From Desulfovibrio sp. ZJ209 (GTDB taxonomy: Bacteria; Desulfobacterota; Desulfovibrionia; Desulfovibrionales; Desulfovibrionaceae): a DNA stretch of 64,000 nucleotides. The stretch spans positions 186,001-250,000 of the forward strand of contig NZ_JAAKEJ010000001.1 in the NCBI RefSeq assembly GCF_011039135.1, in the 5' to 3' direction. Numbering within the stretch: position 1 is the stretch's first letter; every line of letters starts with the position of its first letter. A model generated the notes under the pieces. It worked only from the letters and a program-made list of their open reading frames with translations, ran no database searches and had not been told where the DNA came from. Below, piece by piece: positions 53,275 through 62,724 of the stretch. The translations under genes and the position numbers were made by a program.

Positions 53275-56112
53275 ATGAAAAATCGAACTGCGTTTATTCA
53301 AGTAGCTGAGGATGAGGTCTTGCGTGGCAAGCATGACTGGATCATCAATACCCCAGCCAACTTAGAAGATTCCATCATTCAGGGGATGCCTTACCGCTCC
53401 ATATACGCTTATTCTAACCCTCCGAACCCCAATGAGCCTGCTCCTTTTATTTTTGGCGACCTTTGGATTGTGACCACCGACCACCAGGATCGCAGGGACG
53501 CGCTTGAGGCCATGCGGCGTATCGTCGAAGGGATCATAGCCATGCACAGCGACATCGATCCGGGGATGCTTCGGTACTATCTCGACTCAGGAGGCTCGGT
53601 CTATCTGCGTATTCCTGCGCCCGTCTTTGGCGGAGATTGCGGTGTCCCGCTGCTCCCACTTTACCATCGCCAAATGGCTGACAGGCTAGTCCGCTACCAA
53701 GATGAACCCAGAGCCAAGATGGCTACCTGCACGAGGCTGAGTTGTTTCGAGCCGCCTAAGCTGGTAGGCTTCAATGTACGCGAAGACACCTATTCCCTCA
53801 ATAGGCCGTTCATGTTTCTTGAGCCTGGCATCAATCACGGCGATAATTTTACCGTGGAAGTCGACTACAAATCGTTTATGAACATGTATCCCGCAGATTT
53901 GTGGTCAAGCGTGGAGCAAGGAAGACAATTTCCTGTCGATTCTGTCGCGCCTCAGATTACGAGCCTTCATCGGGTTTATGACGCCATCATGTTCGCCCGG
54001 TGTGAGCTACTCGCTCCAAATATACGCAAGGAGTCCGTGACCAAGTGCCCATTTTTCAAATCCTGCATGGCACACCCGGAAAATGTTGACGAGAAAAAAC
54101 AGAAACTCCTCTTCGGGCTGCTTGCACCGCTTGGCAAGGAAGGAATGAAAATGGCCCAAGAATGGGGTCAGAAAGTGCTTGGAGCCACAGAGTCGGCCAT
54201 CAGGGTGGCTTTTATTGAAGCCATGCAGGAACGAAGGCTCGTCACCTGTGCCGAGATTGCCCAACTACATGGCTGTGATGGAAGCTGCGGCGCCCATGCC
54301 CCCTATGACTTGGAGGAAAAAGAGCAGGCTGGCGCAGCTTTGATGGAGCATTTTCAGGAACGCCAGAATGGCCTGTTCTACTCCCTCAAGGGTTGGGATA
54401 TGGAAGGTCACGATGAAGCTTGGGTCTGTAGCCCCATTTTCTCAACGGCCAGGGTCTGCAATGCTGAGGGCACTGGGTGGTCACGAGAAGTCAAGGTGAG
54501 GGCTCCTGATGGTAAATACCACCAGTTTACCATTCCGCTGAGAGAGTGCATGTCGCCCAATGTCGATACGCTGCTCGGAGTGTTGTGTGAGCATGGGCTA
54601 GAGTTGGCCCCGCATAAACATGCGGGCGCCTTGCTCAAACTCTATTTTCGAGAAGCATCTCCTGCCCGTATCAAGGTCGGCGTGAAATCGCTCGGGTGGG
54701 TCGGCGATTGCTATGTGCTCCCAGATATTGTCATCGGCCATTATGACAAAAAACCTGAGTACCTTGGCGAAATTGGGGCCTTTCAGGTCTCTGGCACGCT
54801 TGAGGACTGGATCTCGCGCATCGGCTGCTACTGCGTGGGAAATCCCTTGCCCATGCTCGTGGTGCAATACGCCCTAACTGCGATTTTACTTGGACGCTGC
54901 GGCCAAGAGGGCGGTGGGCTTCATCTCTATGGGCCTTCCTCGAGCGGAAAATCCACGCTGGCTCTAGTCGCGGGTAGCGTATGCGGCGGTAAGCCGGGCA
55001 AGGGCTATCTGACCCAGTGGCGAAGTACCGCTAATGCGCTGGAAAGTACCGCCGCCAGGCACAACGACGGGCTCCTTGTCTTGGACGAAATCGGCGAAGC
55101 CACGAGCGACACGGTATTCCAAGCCATTTACATGCTTACCAATGGTCAGGGCAAGGAAAGGCTCCGGGCAGATGCCACTGCTAAAAAAGCATTTCAGTGG
55201 CGGCTAAATTACATGTCCACGGGTGAGGTTCCCACAGGGGAGAAAATCGAGGCTGGAGGACGCCACAAGGTCATGGCCGGACAAGAAGTTCGCACTATCA
55301 ACCTGCCCGTGCTCGGCCCAAACGGAGAAAACGTATTCAAAAGTCTGCACGGCTTCCGCTCGCCTGCGGCTTTGAGTGAGCACCTTAAGCGTGCGTCCAA
55401 GGAAGCTTACGGCACGTTGCTCCGGGCCTTCATCGCCGCTCTCTGTGGGGCCAATCCTGCTGAGCTTCATGCCAACGTCGAGGAAATTACTCAGGACGCG
55501 CGGCGCTTCGTGGAGCGGGTAAGCCCGAAAGAGGGCGTGGGGCAAATCCACCGAGTTGCTATCAAATTTGGCTTGATTGCTGCTGCCGGTGGCTTTGCAG
55601 CCCGTCATGGGCTTTTGCCGTGGTCTCCCGAAGACGCTGCAAAGGTCGCTGAGGAGTGGTTTGCGATTTGGATGGAAAAACGCGGTGGCACGGGCAATCT
55701 GGAAGTGGAAAAAGCGATCAAAGCCATTCAGGATGAATGGGCGCTCCGCAGGGAAAGCAACTATCACAATCTTGACAATTACGGGGACGGCTCGCGCTAC
55801 CCGGAACTCCACGGTTATTATTGGAAAAAGGATGGCGAAGTGGAGTTTTTCATCAAGGCCGAGATTTTTACCAAGCTCGTGGGGTGGGTCAACCGCAATG
55901 AACTACTTGATACCATGAGGGAGCGCGGGATGTTGCTTACTACAAAGGAAGGAACCATCATGGTCACGAAGTCCATCGGCGGCCAGAACATCCGAGGCTT
56001 TGGGTTCCGACCAAGCGCATGGCTTGGGAAGGCGGAAGAAGTGGAAAAGCCGAATCAGGCTTTAGATAAGCCCTTCAATCCGTATGATCCCAATCCAGGC
56101 AATGTGTTTTGA
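53275..56112 (+). CDS. DUF927 helicase-primase-like replication protein
   Basis: 945 residues. The C-terminal half is the DUF927 domain: Walker A LYGPSSSGKSTLALVAG (about 550), QWRSTANALESTAARHNDGL, Walker B LLVLDEIGEA (about 600) and the arginine-rich LSTGEVPTGEKIEAGGRH region. The N-terminal 200 (LRYYLDSGGSVYLRIPAPVFG) resembles the archaeo-eukaryotic primase-type domain, but the usual Asp-x-Asp site reads WIVTTD. A Cys-rich stretch CPFFKSC and CDGSCGAH lies in the middle. Such proteins replicate integrative elements and satellites. AAAGGAG precedes the ATG. Confidence 0.85.
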   Translation: MKNRTAFIQVAEDEVLRGKHDWIINTPANLEDSIIQGMPYRSIYAYSNPPNPNEPAPFIFGDLWIVTTDHQDRRDALEAMRRIVEGIIAMHSDIDPGMLRYYLDSGGSVYLRIPAPVFGGDCGVPLLPLYHRQMADRLVRYQDEPRAKMATCTRLSCFEPPKLVGFNVREDTYSLNRPFMFLEPGINHGDNFTVEVDYKSFMNMYPADLWSSVEQGRQFPVDSVAPQITSLHRVYDAIMFARCELLAPNIRKESVTKCPFFKSCMAHPENVDEKKQKLLFGLLAPLGKEGMKMAQEWGQKVLGATESAIRVAFIEAMQERRLVTCAEIAQLHGCDGSCGAHAPYDLEEKEQAGAALMEHFQERQNGLFYSLKGWDMEGHDEAWVCSPIFSTARVCNAEGTGWSREVKVRAPDGKYHQFTIPLRECMSPNVDTLLGVLCEHGLELAPHKHAGALLKLYFREASPARIKVGVKSLGWVGDCYVLPDIVIGHYDKKPEYLGEIGAFQVSGTLEDWISRIGCYCVGNPLPMLVVQYALTAILLGRCGQEGGGLHLYGPSSSGKSTLALVAGSVCGGKPGKGYLTQWRSTANALESTAARHNDGLLVLDEIGEATSDTVFQAIYMLTNGQGKERLRADATAKKAFQWRLNYMSTGEVPTGEKIEAGGRHKVMAGQEVRTINLPVLGPNGENVFKSLHGFRSPAALSEHLKRASKEAYGTLLRAFIAALCGANPAELHANVEEITQDARRFVERVSPKEGVGQIHRVAIKFGLIAAAGGFAARHGLLPWSPEDAAKVAEEWFAIWMEKRGGTGNLEVEKAIKAIQDEWALRRESNYHNLDNYGDGSRYPELHGYYWKKDGEVEFFIKAEIFTKLVGWVNRNELLDTMRERGMLLTTKEGTIMVTKSIGGQNIRGFGFRPSAWLGKAEEVEKPNQALDKPFNPYDPNPGNVF

Positions 56113-56126
56113 CGTAGGATAGGTAA

Positions 56127-56158
56127 GGAACTCCGCCGGACTCACCCGGCGGAGTTCC
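56127..56158. repeat. 13-bp perfect hairpin after the DUF927 gene
   Basis: GGAACTCCGCCGG (56127-56139) pairs with CCGGCGGAGTTCC (56146-56158) around a six-base loop. There is no following T-run on either strand, so it may be a 3' stabilising structure or a weak terminator. Confidence 0.7.
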
Positions 56159-56182
56159 CAAGGGTTAAGCCTGAACGGGCTG

Positions 56183-56275
56183 TTGTGCGCTGTGTGCGGT
56201 GTGCGTTGCACGAAGGGCAGGAAGTGAGGCAACGGAAAGGGGACATTGGGAGGCGCACAAGCGCACGGCGCACAA
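56183..56275. repeat. Clustered GTGCGC/GCGCAC motifs in inverted orientation, origin-like
   Basis: The left cluster (56183-56205) has GTGCGC, GTGCGG and GTGCG units; the right cluster (56252-56275) has three GCGCAC units, and the two are nearly complementary across a 46-base spacer. The same motif occurs at 51931-51950. Together they flank the replication genes. The remaining sequence from 56276 to 56481 shows no gene. Confidence 0.5.
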
Positions 56276-56481
56276 TGGGTGGGATGAAGGATGAAGCTCG
56301 TCAAGCTGCGTATCTCGCTTGTCGAAAGTCTGATAACGGCAAAAACTGTCGTTATTCTCGTGGTGCAGACAATTTATAGGGAAAATTATACGTCCAGTAT
56401 GACTGGCACTAGCTTGACTTACTATAGTAATTTTTTTAATATTATGGAGATGAAAATAGAAAAGAGGGATAACAATTATAT

Positions 56482-57717
56482 TTATTTGTACCAGTTCTCA
56501 ACATTCAAGGGAATTCCTTTATCAATGTTGATGTCAAGAATACTGTCTTTTTTGATGCCAAAAATAAGTAAGTCATCTTTTGAAAGATATTTACTATTTC
56601 TTTTCTCCTTATAAATTTGCTGTAATTTGTCAACGGCTATGTAGGTCCCTGTGGCAATTCCGACAAGCACAATACCAGCGGGATTTGCCCCGAGCATGAC
56701 CAGCACAGCAGACATACCACCTACTGCTGTGCCGTTTATGGCTGCCTGAATGATAGCTTCCTCATACTCAGGCTTCAGCATATTGCCCTTAATAAATTGC
56801 CACGTTGGATGCACGCTGTCCACCGCAAAGAGCACTAGCCCTGCACCGGCTCCTCCTTTCAGCGCGACTAGTATGCGTCCTTCCTGAATCAGGGCAGGAG
56901 CCAGCTTAATGTCAGATTTTACATGTGATTTTACGAGATTCTTAAGGTCATCTAATTTTTTTACCCCTTTGAGATCAATCTTTGTTGGGAATTTAAGCAG
57001 CGTTGATACGAACCTCTCCTTTTGTAAAAGAGCCTGAAAATAAGACTTGAATTCCTTCGACCCCGTGAGATATTCAAGCATTTTTGCAGACTTCTGTGCA
57101 GGCGTTCTGCCGGCTTTGTATACAGCCTCAAGACCACTCGCAATTTCCTTAGCCGCTACAGAATTGTTCCCGAATACGCGATTGATGTTCTTTAAAAGAT
57201 CATATTTAAGGGCTCTCTCATCTTGAAGTGCACCAAGTTTTACACCCGAATAATCCCCAAGGAGATGAATGTCGTACAAAAGACCTGCAAACCCTTTGGC
57301 TACCCGTCCTTCCACCCCAAGCATTCTTGCGGCGAGTCTTTCCATGTTGGCTACATCGTGTCGCCATGCGCGTATGATTTTTTCTTTTGCAGCATTCGCT
57401 GCTTCTTTGCCTTCCGATGCGGCGATTTTCTCCAGCATCCCTTTTAGCGGTTCCCGATTAAAAGGGATTGCATCAGAAAAACCCCAATGACCATAAAGCC
57501 TATGTCCGTCAGGACCAAGCGGGAGAGCCTTTACTACTTCAAAATTGTCAATTGTTTTTGTAAATTCGTGCAGGTAAGCTCTAACCTCTGGGGATTGTAT
57601 ATTGGCATTTTCAAAAACTATAGATAGCATATCAAAAACATGGGCTTGACCTGATTTAGCCGTGCAGAGAGTCGGTGTAATCAAGATGATAAAGATAAAG
57701 ATTAGAGCTTGACGCAT
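56482..57717 (-). CDS. Exported or membrane-anchored protein of unknown function, second gene of pair
   Basis: 411 residues from the ATG at 57717, overlapping the upstream stop (TGATG). The signal peptide is MRQALIFIFIILITPTLCTA with cleavage likely after TLCTA. The body contains GHRLYGHWGFSDAIPF, HDVANMERLAARMLG and GLLYDIHLLGDYSG (conserved-looking His/Asp), then a region of helices and two hydrophobic stretches near 285-305 and 330-365 (VGGMSAVLVMLGANPAGIVLVGIATG). The last 60 residues are Lys-rich and hydrophilic. I recognise no family. The hydrophobic C-terminal part could insert in a membrane, as in some secreted toxins, but that is inference. Confidence 0.7.
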   Translation of the reverse strand: MRQALIFIFIILITPTLCTAKSGQAHVFDMLSIVFENANIQSPEVRAYLHEFTKTIDNFEVVKALPLGPDGHRLYGHWGFSDAIPFNREPLKGMLEKIAASEGKEAANAAKEKIIRAWRHDVANMERLAARMLGVEGRVAKGFAGLLYDIHLLGDYSGVKLGALQDERALKYDLLKNINRVFGNNSVAAKEIASGLEAVYKAGRTPAQKSAKMLEYLTGSKEFKSYFQALLQKERFVSTLLKFPTKIDLKGVKKLDDLKNLVKSHVKSDIKLAPALIQEGRILVALKGGAGAGLVLFAVDSVHPTWQFIKGNMLKPEYEEAIIQAAINGTAVGGMSAVLVMLGANPAGIVLVGIATGTYIAVDKLQQIYKEKRNSKYLSKDDLLIFGIKKDSILDINIDKGIPLNVENWYK

Positions 57718-58643
57718 CAAAACATAGGCTCCGAATAGCGGTTATTGATAAATTTGTCCTGCATGGTTTGGATTGCCGCCATTTCCTCTATCTGGGACTT
57801 TCCTGCCGTTTCCTTTAAATTTTTGTATACGTCAAGAAACTGGTTACGCACCTCCTGATTTATATAGAGAAAAAGATCATCATTCAACGTGCCAAGCAAC
57901 CTCGCGGCATCACGTAAAACATTCTCGTCGACACCGATGATTTTTGAGGTATCGGCGATGAATATGAGTTGCTGTGTCTTGGCCAGAATTGGACTTGCAA
58001 CTTCATAGGAAAAAAAATTTCGGTAATAGGAATCTAAATCTTTCCGTAATGAAGCGATTTTCTTCATATATCCTAGACAAATTTCCTGATCATCGCGTGA
58101 ATAACAATCACGTGCGATGTGATTTAATTTTTGCGTCCAGCTCTTGAAGAAAGAGATGGAGGATGATATTTTTGATACGTCCTCCGGAGTTGCAATATGG
58201 ATAGGAGATCCTGGTAAATTTTTACTTGATATGAAGTGATATAGTCTAGAATACCTAGCCATATCCTCTTTAAAAGAAATAGGAAGGGCAAACGGAGTAA
58301 TAGCTATTGAAATAAGGTTACTAGGTGTAAAAAATTCAATAGCTTCCTTTTTTATGTACTCTACCAAGGAGATATTAGTTTTTTCAGGCGTAAATACGGT
58401 AATCGTGTTGTGAGTAGGTTTTGGTAGTGAAGAATAGGCCGTCTCAAGAATCTCCAAAGGGCGTAAAATACAAATTGTATTCTGTGTATCTCTGTAACAT
58501 TCTTCAAAAAGCTCAACAGAATTGTCAACATCACCTATCTCGAACAGCTTTTCAGCTTTTTGAACAATTGTATGTACATCGGACGCATAGATGGTATAAG
58601 GAAAAAATAATATGAATAAAGTTATTAATAAGCGTATCTTCAT
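57717..58643 (-). CDS. Exported protein of unknown function, first gene of pair
   Basis: 308 residues from the ATG at 58643, which has GGGAGG eight bases upstream. The signal peptide is MKIRLLITLFILFFPYTIYA (cleavage probably after YTIYA). Near residue 25 a TPR-like helix pair reads VQKAEKLFEIGDVDNSVELF, and a hydrophobic stretch lies near 115-135 (NLISIAITPFALPISF). The rest is helical, with three cysteines that could form disulfides. It is AT-rich and coupled by overlap to the gene at 56482, so the two products probably act together in the periplasm or outside the cell. Confidence 0.7.
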   Translation of the reverse strand: MKIRLLITLFILFFPYTIYASDVHTIVQKAEKLFEIGDVDNSVELFEECYRDTQNTICILRPLEILETAYSSLPKPTHNTITVFTPEKTNISLVEYIKKEAIEFFTPSNLISIAITPFALPISFKEDMARYSRLYHFISSKNLPGSPIHIATPEDVSKISSSISFFKSWTQKLNHIARDCYSRDDQEICLGYMKKIASLRKDLDSYYRNFFSYEVASPILAKTQQLIFIADTSKIIGVDENVLRDAARLLGTLNDDLFLYINQEVRNQFLDVYKNLKETAGKSQIEEMAAIQTMQDKFINNRYSEPMF

Positions 58644-58870
58644 ATTAACACCTCCCAATTTTTGTATCAGCTTGACTCTTAAATGCCAAAGAGCAAAACG
58701 GCATACGCGCTAATCTTTGCTTAACATTACTAGCTTACAGTTAGCATAAAACTTTTTTGCCTCATCATTTGGCGTATCTAATCTAGCATTATCTCGTAGA
58801 TATTTCTCTACCTAAACCGTATAGTGCCTTTTAGCAAGTGCCCCCAAGCGCATAAACACCAGAGGCCATC

Positions 58871-61765
58871 ATGGACTTTCGCCCTACCGAGCAGCAGCAA
58901 GCCGTAATCGCCCATGGCGAGGGGCCGCTCTTGGTCATTGCCGGGCCAGGCTCCGGCAAGACCTTCACCCTTGTCGAGCGCATCGTGCATCTGGTCGTCC
59001 ACAAGGGCGTTCAGCCAGAGCAGCTTCTTGTGGCTACGTTCACCGAGAAGGCCGCCAAGGAAATCATTTCGCGCGTGGCTCGGCGACTCATGCAGGAAGG
59101 CGTGACCGTAAATGTGGATGAAATGTACATCGGCACGCTCCACTCCATATGCCTGCGGCTGCTTGAGGAGCATCGAGAGTTCACGCGGCTGAAGAAAAAC
59201 TTCACCGTGATGGACCAGTTTGACCAGAGCTATTTTTTCTTCCAGCATCTGCGCGAGTTTGAGGACCTCGCCCCGGTGACGCTGCTGCTCAAGGATGAGA
59301 AGGAGACCAGCCGCTGGAATAAGGCGAACCTGCTCTGCCGCTGGATGAACAAGCTCTCCGAGGAGATGCTTTCCGCCGACGCCCTCATGGCCGACCCGGA
59401 CGAAGCCATACAGGCGCTCGGCAAGTGGTACGATCATTACCAGAAACTGCTTGAGCAGGAGAACCTGCTGGACTTCTCGGTGATCCAGCTTGAAGCGTAC
59501 CGGCTGCTCACCCAAAACCCGGACACTGTGCTTGCGCCACTCAAGGAAAAAATCCGCTATGTCATGGTGGACGAGTATCAGGACACCAATACCATTCAGG
59601 AGCGGCTGCTGTTCTCCCTGCTGGACGAGAAGCAGAACATCTGCGTGGTGGGCGATGATGACCAGGGCCTCTACCGTTTCCGGGGAGCGACCATCCGCAA
59701 CATCCTGGAATTTGCCGACCACTTCCCCAAGGGCAAGTGCGCCGTCCATTCGCTGACTGTCAATTACCGTTCTGACCCCGGCATCATCGCCTTCTACAAC
59801 GGCTGGATGGACGGCTCGGTGGACGACTTTTCCTGGGAGGGAGAAAGCGGCAAGCACTTCCGGCATCCCAAGCAGATCGAACCGCCCACCGGCAAGCCCG
59901 CGCTGGACACGCCCGTGTTGCGCGTTTCCGGCAGCGCGGATGAGCAAAACTGGCATGAGGAAGTGCTGGACTTCCTGCAAACGCTCAAGGCGACCAACCT
60001 CAGCGACTGGAATCAGGTGGCCTTCCTTTTCCGCTCCGTGCGCTCGGAGAAGGCCAAGGCGCTGGCCAGCTATCTGGAAGAACACGGCATCCCGGTCTAT
60101 GCGCCGCGCTCTGACCTCTATTTTGAGCGGGAGGAGGTGCGCCTCATGCTCGGGGCCTTCCTTTTCATCTTCCGAATTTTTAAAGAGGTGCGGGAAAAGT
60201 GGGAGGCCAAATACCGCCCGCTCGCCGTCTGGGAGTTTTATGACTCCTGCTTGCGCCAGTTCGGTGCCAAGCTGCGCCAGCCGGAAAACAAGGAGCTGAA
60301 GGACTGGTGCGTGCGCCGCTTCAATGAAATCGAAGGGATGCTCTCCCACAACAAGCCGCTGGACTTCGGCTTTTCCGCCCTGTTCTACCAGTTGATCCAG
60401 TTCCCCCTGTTTTCGGCCTTTCTGGAGCTGGGCACCTCCGCGCGGGACGAGCGCCCGGCCCGCAATCTGGCCATCTTTTCGCAGCTTCTGGTCAAGTTTG
60501 AATATCTCCACCATATCCAGGTTTTGCACCCCGACTATCTGGAAAAGAACGTCGGCGACCTGTTCAACCACTTCTTCCGCTACATCAAGGACGGCGGCAT
60601 CACGGAATTTGAAGACCCTGACGACACCACGCCGGGCGGGGCCGTCCCCTTTATGACCATCCACCAGGCGAAGGGACTGGAGTTTCCCGTCACCATCGTT
60701 GGCTCGCTCAACGCCACTCCCCGGAAGAATTACAGCGAGCTGGATGAAGCCCTTGAGGCGCGCCACCACGAGCGGCCACCCTTTGAGCCGCTGGAACGGA
60801 TGAAGGATTTTGATTTCAAGCGCCTTTACTACACCGCCTTTTCCCGCGCCAAGAACCTGCTCGTCCTCACCTGTCAGGAAAAACGCACCAAGCGTGGCAA
60901 ACTCAGCACCCCCACTGAATACTTCCACAAGTTCTATGCGCCGCTCCCGGACTGGCGCGCGGCCGACCTTTCGGCGCTCAAGGTGGATGCCGTCCAGCCA
61001 GCGGGTATCAAGGGCCGCTATTCCTACACCTCCCACGTCCTGCTCTATGAGGGCTGCCCACGCCAGTACCAGTTTTTCAAATACTGGGAGTTCAGCCCGG
61101 TGCGCGAAGGCCCCATGCTGTTCGGCCAGCTTGTCCACCAGACCATCGAGGACATCCACAAGGCCGTCCTGCGCGAGCAGCCGGAAAGCGTGACCGAGGA
61201 CAATATCCGCCTCTGGTTCGACGTGAACTACGCCAACCTGAGCCACAAGGAGCGCGTGTACCTCTCCCCGCAAATCCGGGAGGTGGCGCTCGGCCATGTG
61301 CTGCGCTATGTGGAGCGCAGGCACGGCAACTGGGAGGACATTCGCGGCACGGAAGTGGACGTGTCCCTCGTGCGGGACGAGTACATCCTGACGGGCAAGA
61401 TCGACCTTATCCAGGGCAAGGGCGATACCGTGGAAATTGTGGATTTCAAGGCCACGCCCAAGCCCGACCAGTACGCGGAGCGCCATATCCTCGACCGCTA
61501 CCGCCGCCAGTTGGAGATTTACGCCTACCTTGTGGAGAAGCGCCACGGCCTTGAGGTCAGCGCCATGAACCTCTATTATACCGGCGAAACATCCGGCGTG
61601 CCGACCTACCGCTTCCCCTTTGACGGCAAATCCGTGGACAAGACCATCGCCGACGTGGACGCCGTGGTGGGCTGTATGGAGCGCCGGGAATTTGGGGTCA
61701 CGGAGCGCCCAGCCAAGCTGTGCAAAGAGTGTGACTTGCAAGCGTTTTGTAACAGTAACTTGTAG
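58871..61765 (+). CDS. UvrD/Rep-family helicase fused to a Fe-S PD-(D/E)XK nuclease
   Basis: 964 residues. Superfamily 1 motifs: Q-motif TEQQQAVIAHGEG, Walker A IAGPGSGKTFTLVER (about residue 27), VMVDEYQDTNTIQ (about 235), GDDDQGLYRFRGA (about 260), TIHQAKGLEFPVT (about 595) and LYYTAFSRAKNLLVLT (about 655). From about 720 a nuclease domain follows: YEGCPRQYQFFKYWEF, VEIVDFKATPKPDQY and RRQLEIYAYLV. Cysteines CPRQ and the terminal CKECDLQAFC form a 4Fe-4S pattern as in Cas4, AdnB and AddB. It may unwind and cut DNA alone, or with the Cas4-like protein at 49992. AGAGG precedes the ATG. The GC-rich gene contrasts with the AT-rich DNA around it. Confidence 0.87.
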   Translation: MDFRPTEQQQAVIAHGEGPLLVIAGPGSGKTFTLVERIVHLVVHKGVQPEQLLVATFTEKAAKEIISRVARRLMQEGVTVNVDEMYIGTLHSICLRLLEEHREFTRLKKNFTVMDQFDQSYFFFQHLREFEDLAPVTLLLKDEKETSRWNKANLLCRWMNKLSEEMLSADALMADPDEAIQALGKWYDHYQKLLEQENLLDFSVIQLEAYRLLTQNPDTVLAPLKEKIRYVMVDEYQDTNTIQERLLFSLLDEKQNICVVGDDDQGLYRFRGATIRNILEFADHFPKGKCAVHSLTVNYRSDPGIIAFYNGWMDGSVDDFSWEGESGKHFRHPKQIEPPTGKPALDTPVLRVSGSADEQNWHEEVLDFLQTLKATNLSDWNQVAFLFRSVRSEKAKALASYLEEHGIPVYAPRSDLYFEREEVRLMLGAFLFIFRIFKEVREKWEAKYRPLAVWEFYDSCLRQFGAKLRQPENKELKDWCVRRFNEIEGMLSHNKPLDFGFSALFYQLIQFPLFSAFLELGTSARDERPARNLAIFSQLLVKFEYLHHIQVLHPDYLEKNVGDLFNHFFRYIKDGGITEFEDPDDTTPGGAVPFMTIHQAKGLEFPVTIVGSLNATPRKNYSELDEALEARHHERPPFEPLERMKDFDFKRLYYTAFSRAKNLLVLTCQEKRTKRGKLSTPTEYFHKFYAPLPDWRAADLSALKVDAVQPAGIKGRYSYTSHVLLYEGCPRQYQFFKYWEFSPVREGPMLFGQLVHQTIEDIHKAVLREQPESVTEDNIRLWFDVNYANLSHKERVYLSPQIREVALGHVLRYVERRHGNWEDIRGTEVDVSLVRDEYILTGKIDLIQGKGDTVEIVDFKATPKPDQYAERHILDRYRRQLEIYAYLVEKRHGLEVSAMNLYYTGETSGVPTYRFPFDGKSVDKTIADVDAVVGCMERREFGVTERPAKLCKECDLQAFCNSNL

Positions 61766-62305
61766 TATTATAATAAGTTATAAATAATAATTATTTGCAT
61801 AAATTGTTTTATAAATTGTATTATTAATTTTAAGTTCATTGTACAATTATATACTATTGATAAGTAATATATTATTGAATAATATAAAAAGGAAATTATT
61901 ATATATTAAAAGAAATAGCTTATTATGTTAGAATGATTATAATAATGGAAAATATGGGAATTTGTTTTCATGCAACATTTTATTGACATAAAACAAAAAA
62001 AAAATTACTCTTGCAAAGAAAGCTAGCCGATTGAGAACAACCGTGTAATTCTGACTACCTGAGCCTTATTGAGCAACGATTTAAGATGTCAATTTTCATC
62101 CTAATTAAAATCTGGAGGAATGTTACCGGTTTCTCTGCCAATCAAGCGAACCCTTCGAGGGTATATACAAATACGGGGAGACTATCAGCTAAATATACCT
62201 TTTATAAAATCATGCTAAATACTGTTTATAAATGTTTGATGACTGTATAAATTCAATCTTGCAAATGATTAATATCTATTTGCTAGAAATTAATGAGGAT
62301 AAACC
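61766..62305. other. 540-base AT-rich intergenic region with a weak promoter
   Basis: No gene is visible. A perfect -35 element TTGACA (61983-61988) with TACTCT 17 bases later and a small hairpin (ACCCTTCGAGGGT, about 62150-62162) occur. It probably contains the promoter and leader of the HEPN/ATPase unit, and the base composition changes here. Confidence 0.5.
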
Positions 62306-62710
62306 ATGGACGATTCATTTGAATGCGCCTCAATAAGACATCTGATAGATGCAGATATTTTATATGAACGACATCGTTATGATAATGCAATCTGCCATTA
62401 CGCATTTTCAGTTGAATGTGTGCTCAAAGCATTTAAACCTAAACCACCACGTATCCATGAACTAGATAAGCTACAGGATTTGGTGCGCGCGTACAACGAG
62501 TTGCTTGGGCTCATACACCCAAAGTATATACTCCTACGTGGAATTGGCAATGTTCCATCGACTCTAGTTCAAAATCATCCGAAGCGGCGGTATTTTCGAG
62601 ATACGGACTACAGTGACGAAGAAGTGGAGCAGGGGAAGGTATTTGCACATTCTTTAGCAGAAAGGCTAACAAATTCCATACTTGATGGACAGATATTTTG
62701 GACTAACTAG
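62306..62710 (+). CDS. HEPN-like domain protein
   Basis: 134 residues, AT-rich. The first helix DADILYERHRYDNAICHYAF followed by SVECVLKAFKPK has the pattern of HEPN-domain proteins (an Ala/Leu-rich helix ending in Lys-Ala), then HELDKLQDLVRAYNEL as a second helix. A stretch R-x6-H (RYDNAICH, residues 24-31) is present, but lies in the first helix, not where the ribonuclease motif normally falls, so nuclease activity is uncertain. A second cluster of basic residues is in NHPKRRYFRDTDYSD. It is 14 bases before the ATPase and is surely cotranscribed. Confidence 0.65.
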   Translation: MDDSFECASIRHLIDADILYERHRYDNAICHYAFSVECVLKAFKPKPPRIHELDKLQDLVRAYNELLGLIHPKYILLRGIGNVPSTLVQNHPKRRYFRDTDYSDEEVEQGKVFAHSLAERLTNSILDGQIFWTN

Positions 62711-62724
62711 CGAAAGGCGAGCCT

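Noticed and set aside
61983..62011. A confident promoter at TTGACA for the HEPN unit
   Set aside because: The -35 is perfect but the best -10 at normal spacing (TACTCT) matches only half of consensus and the site is almost 300 bases before the gene.
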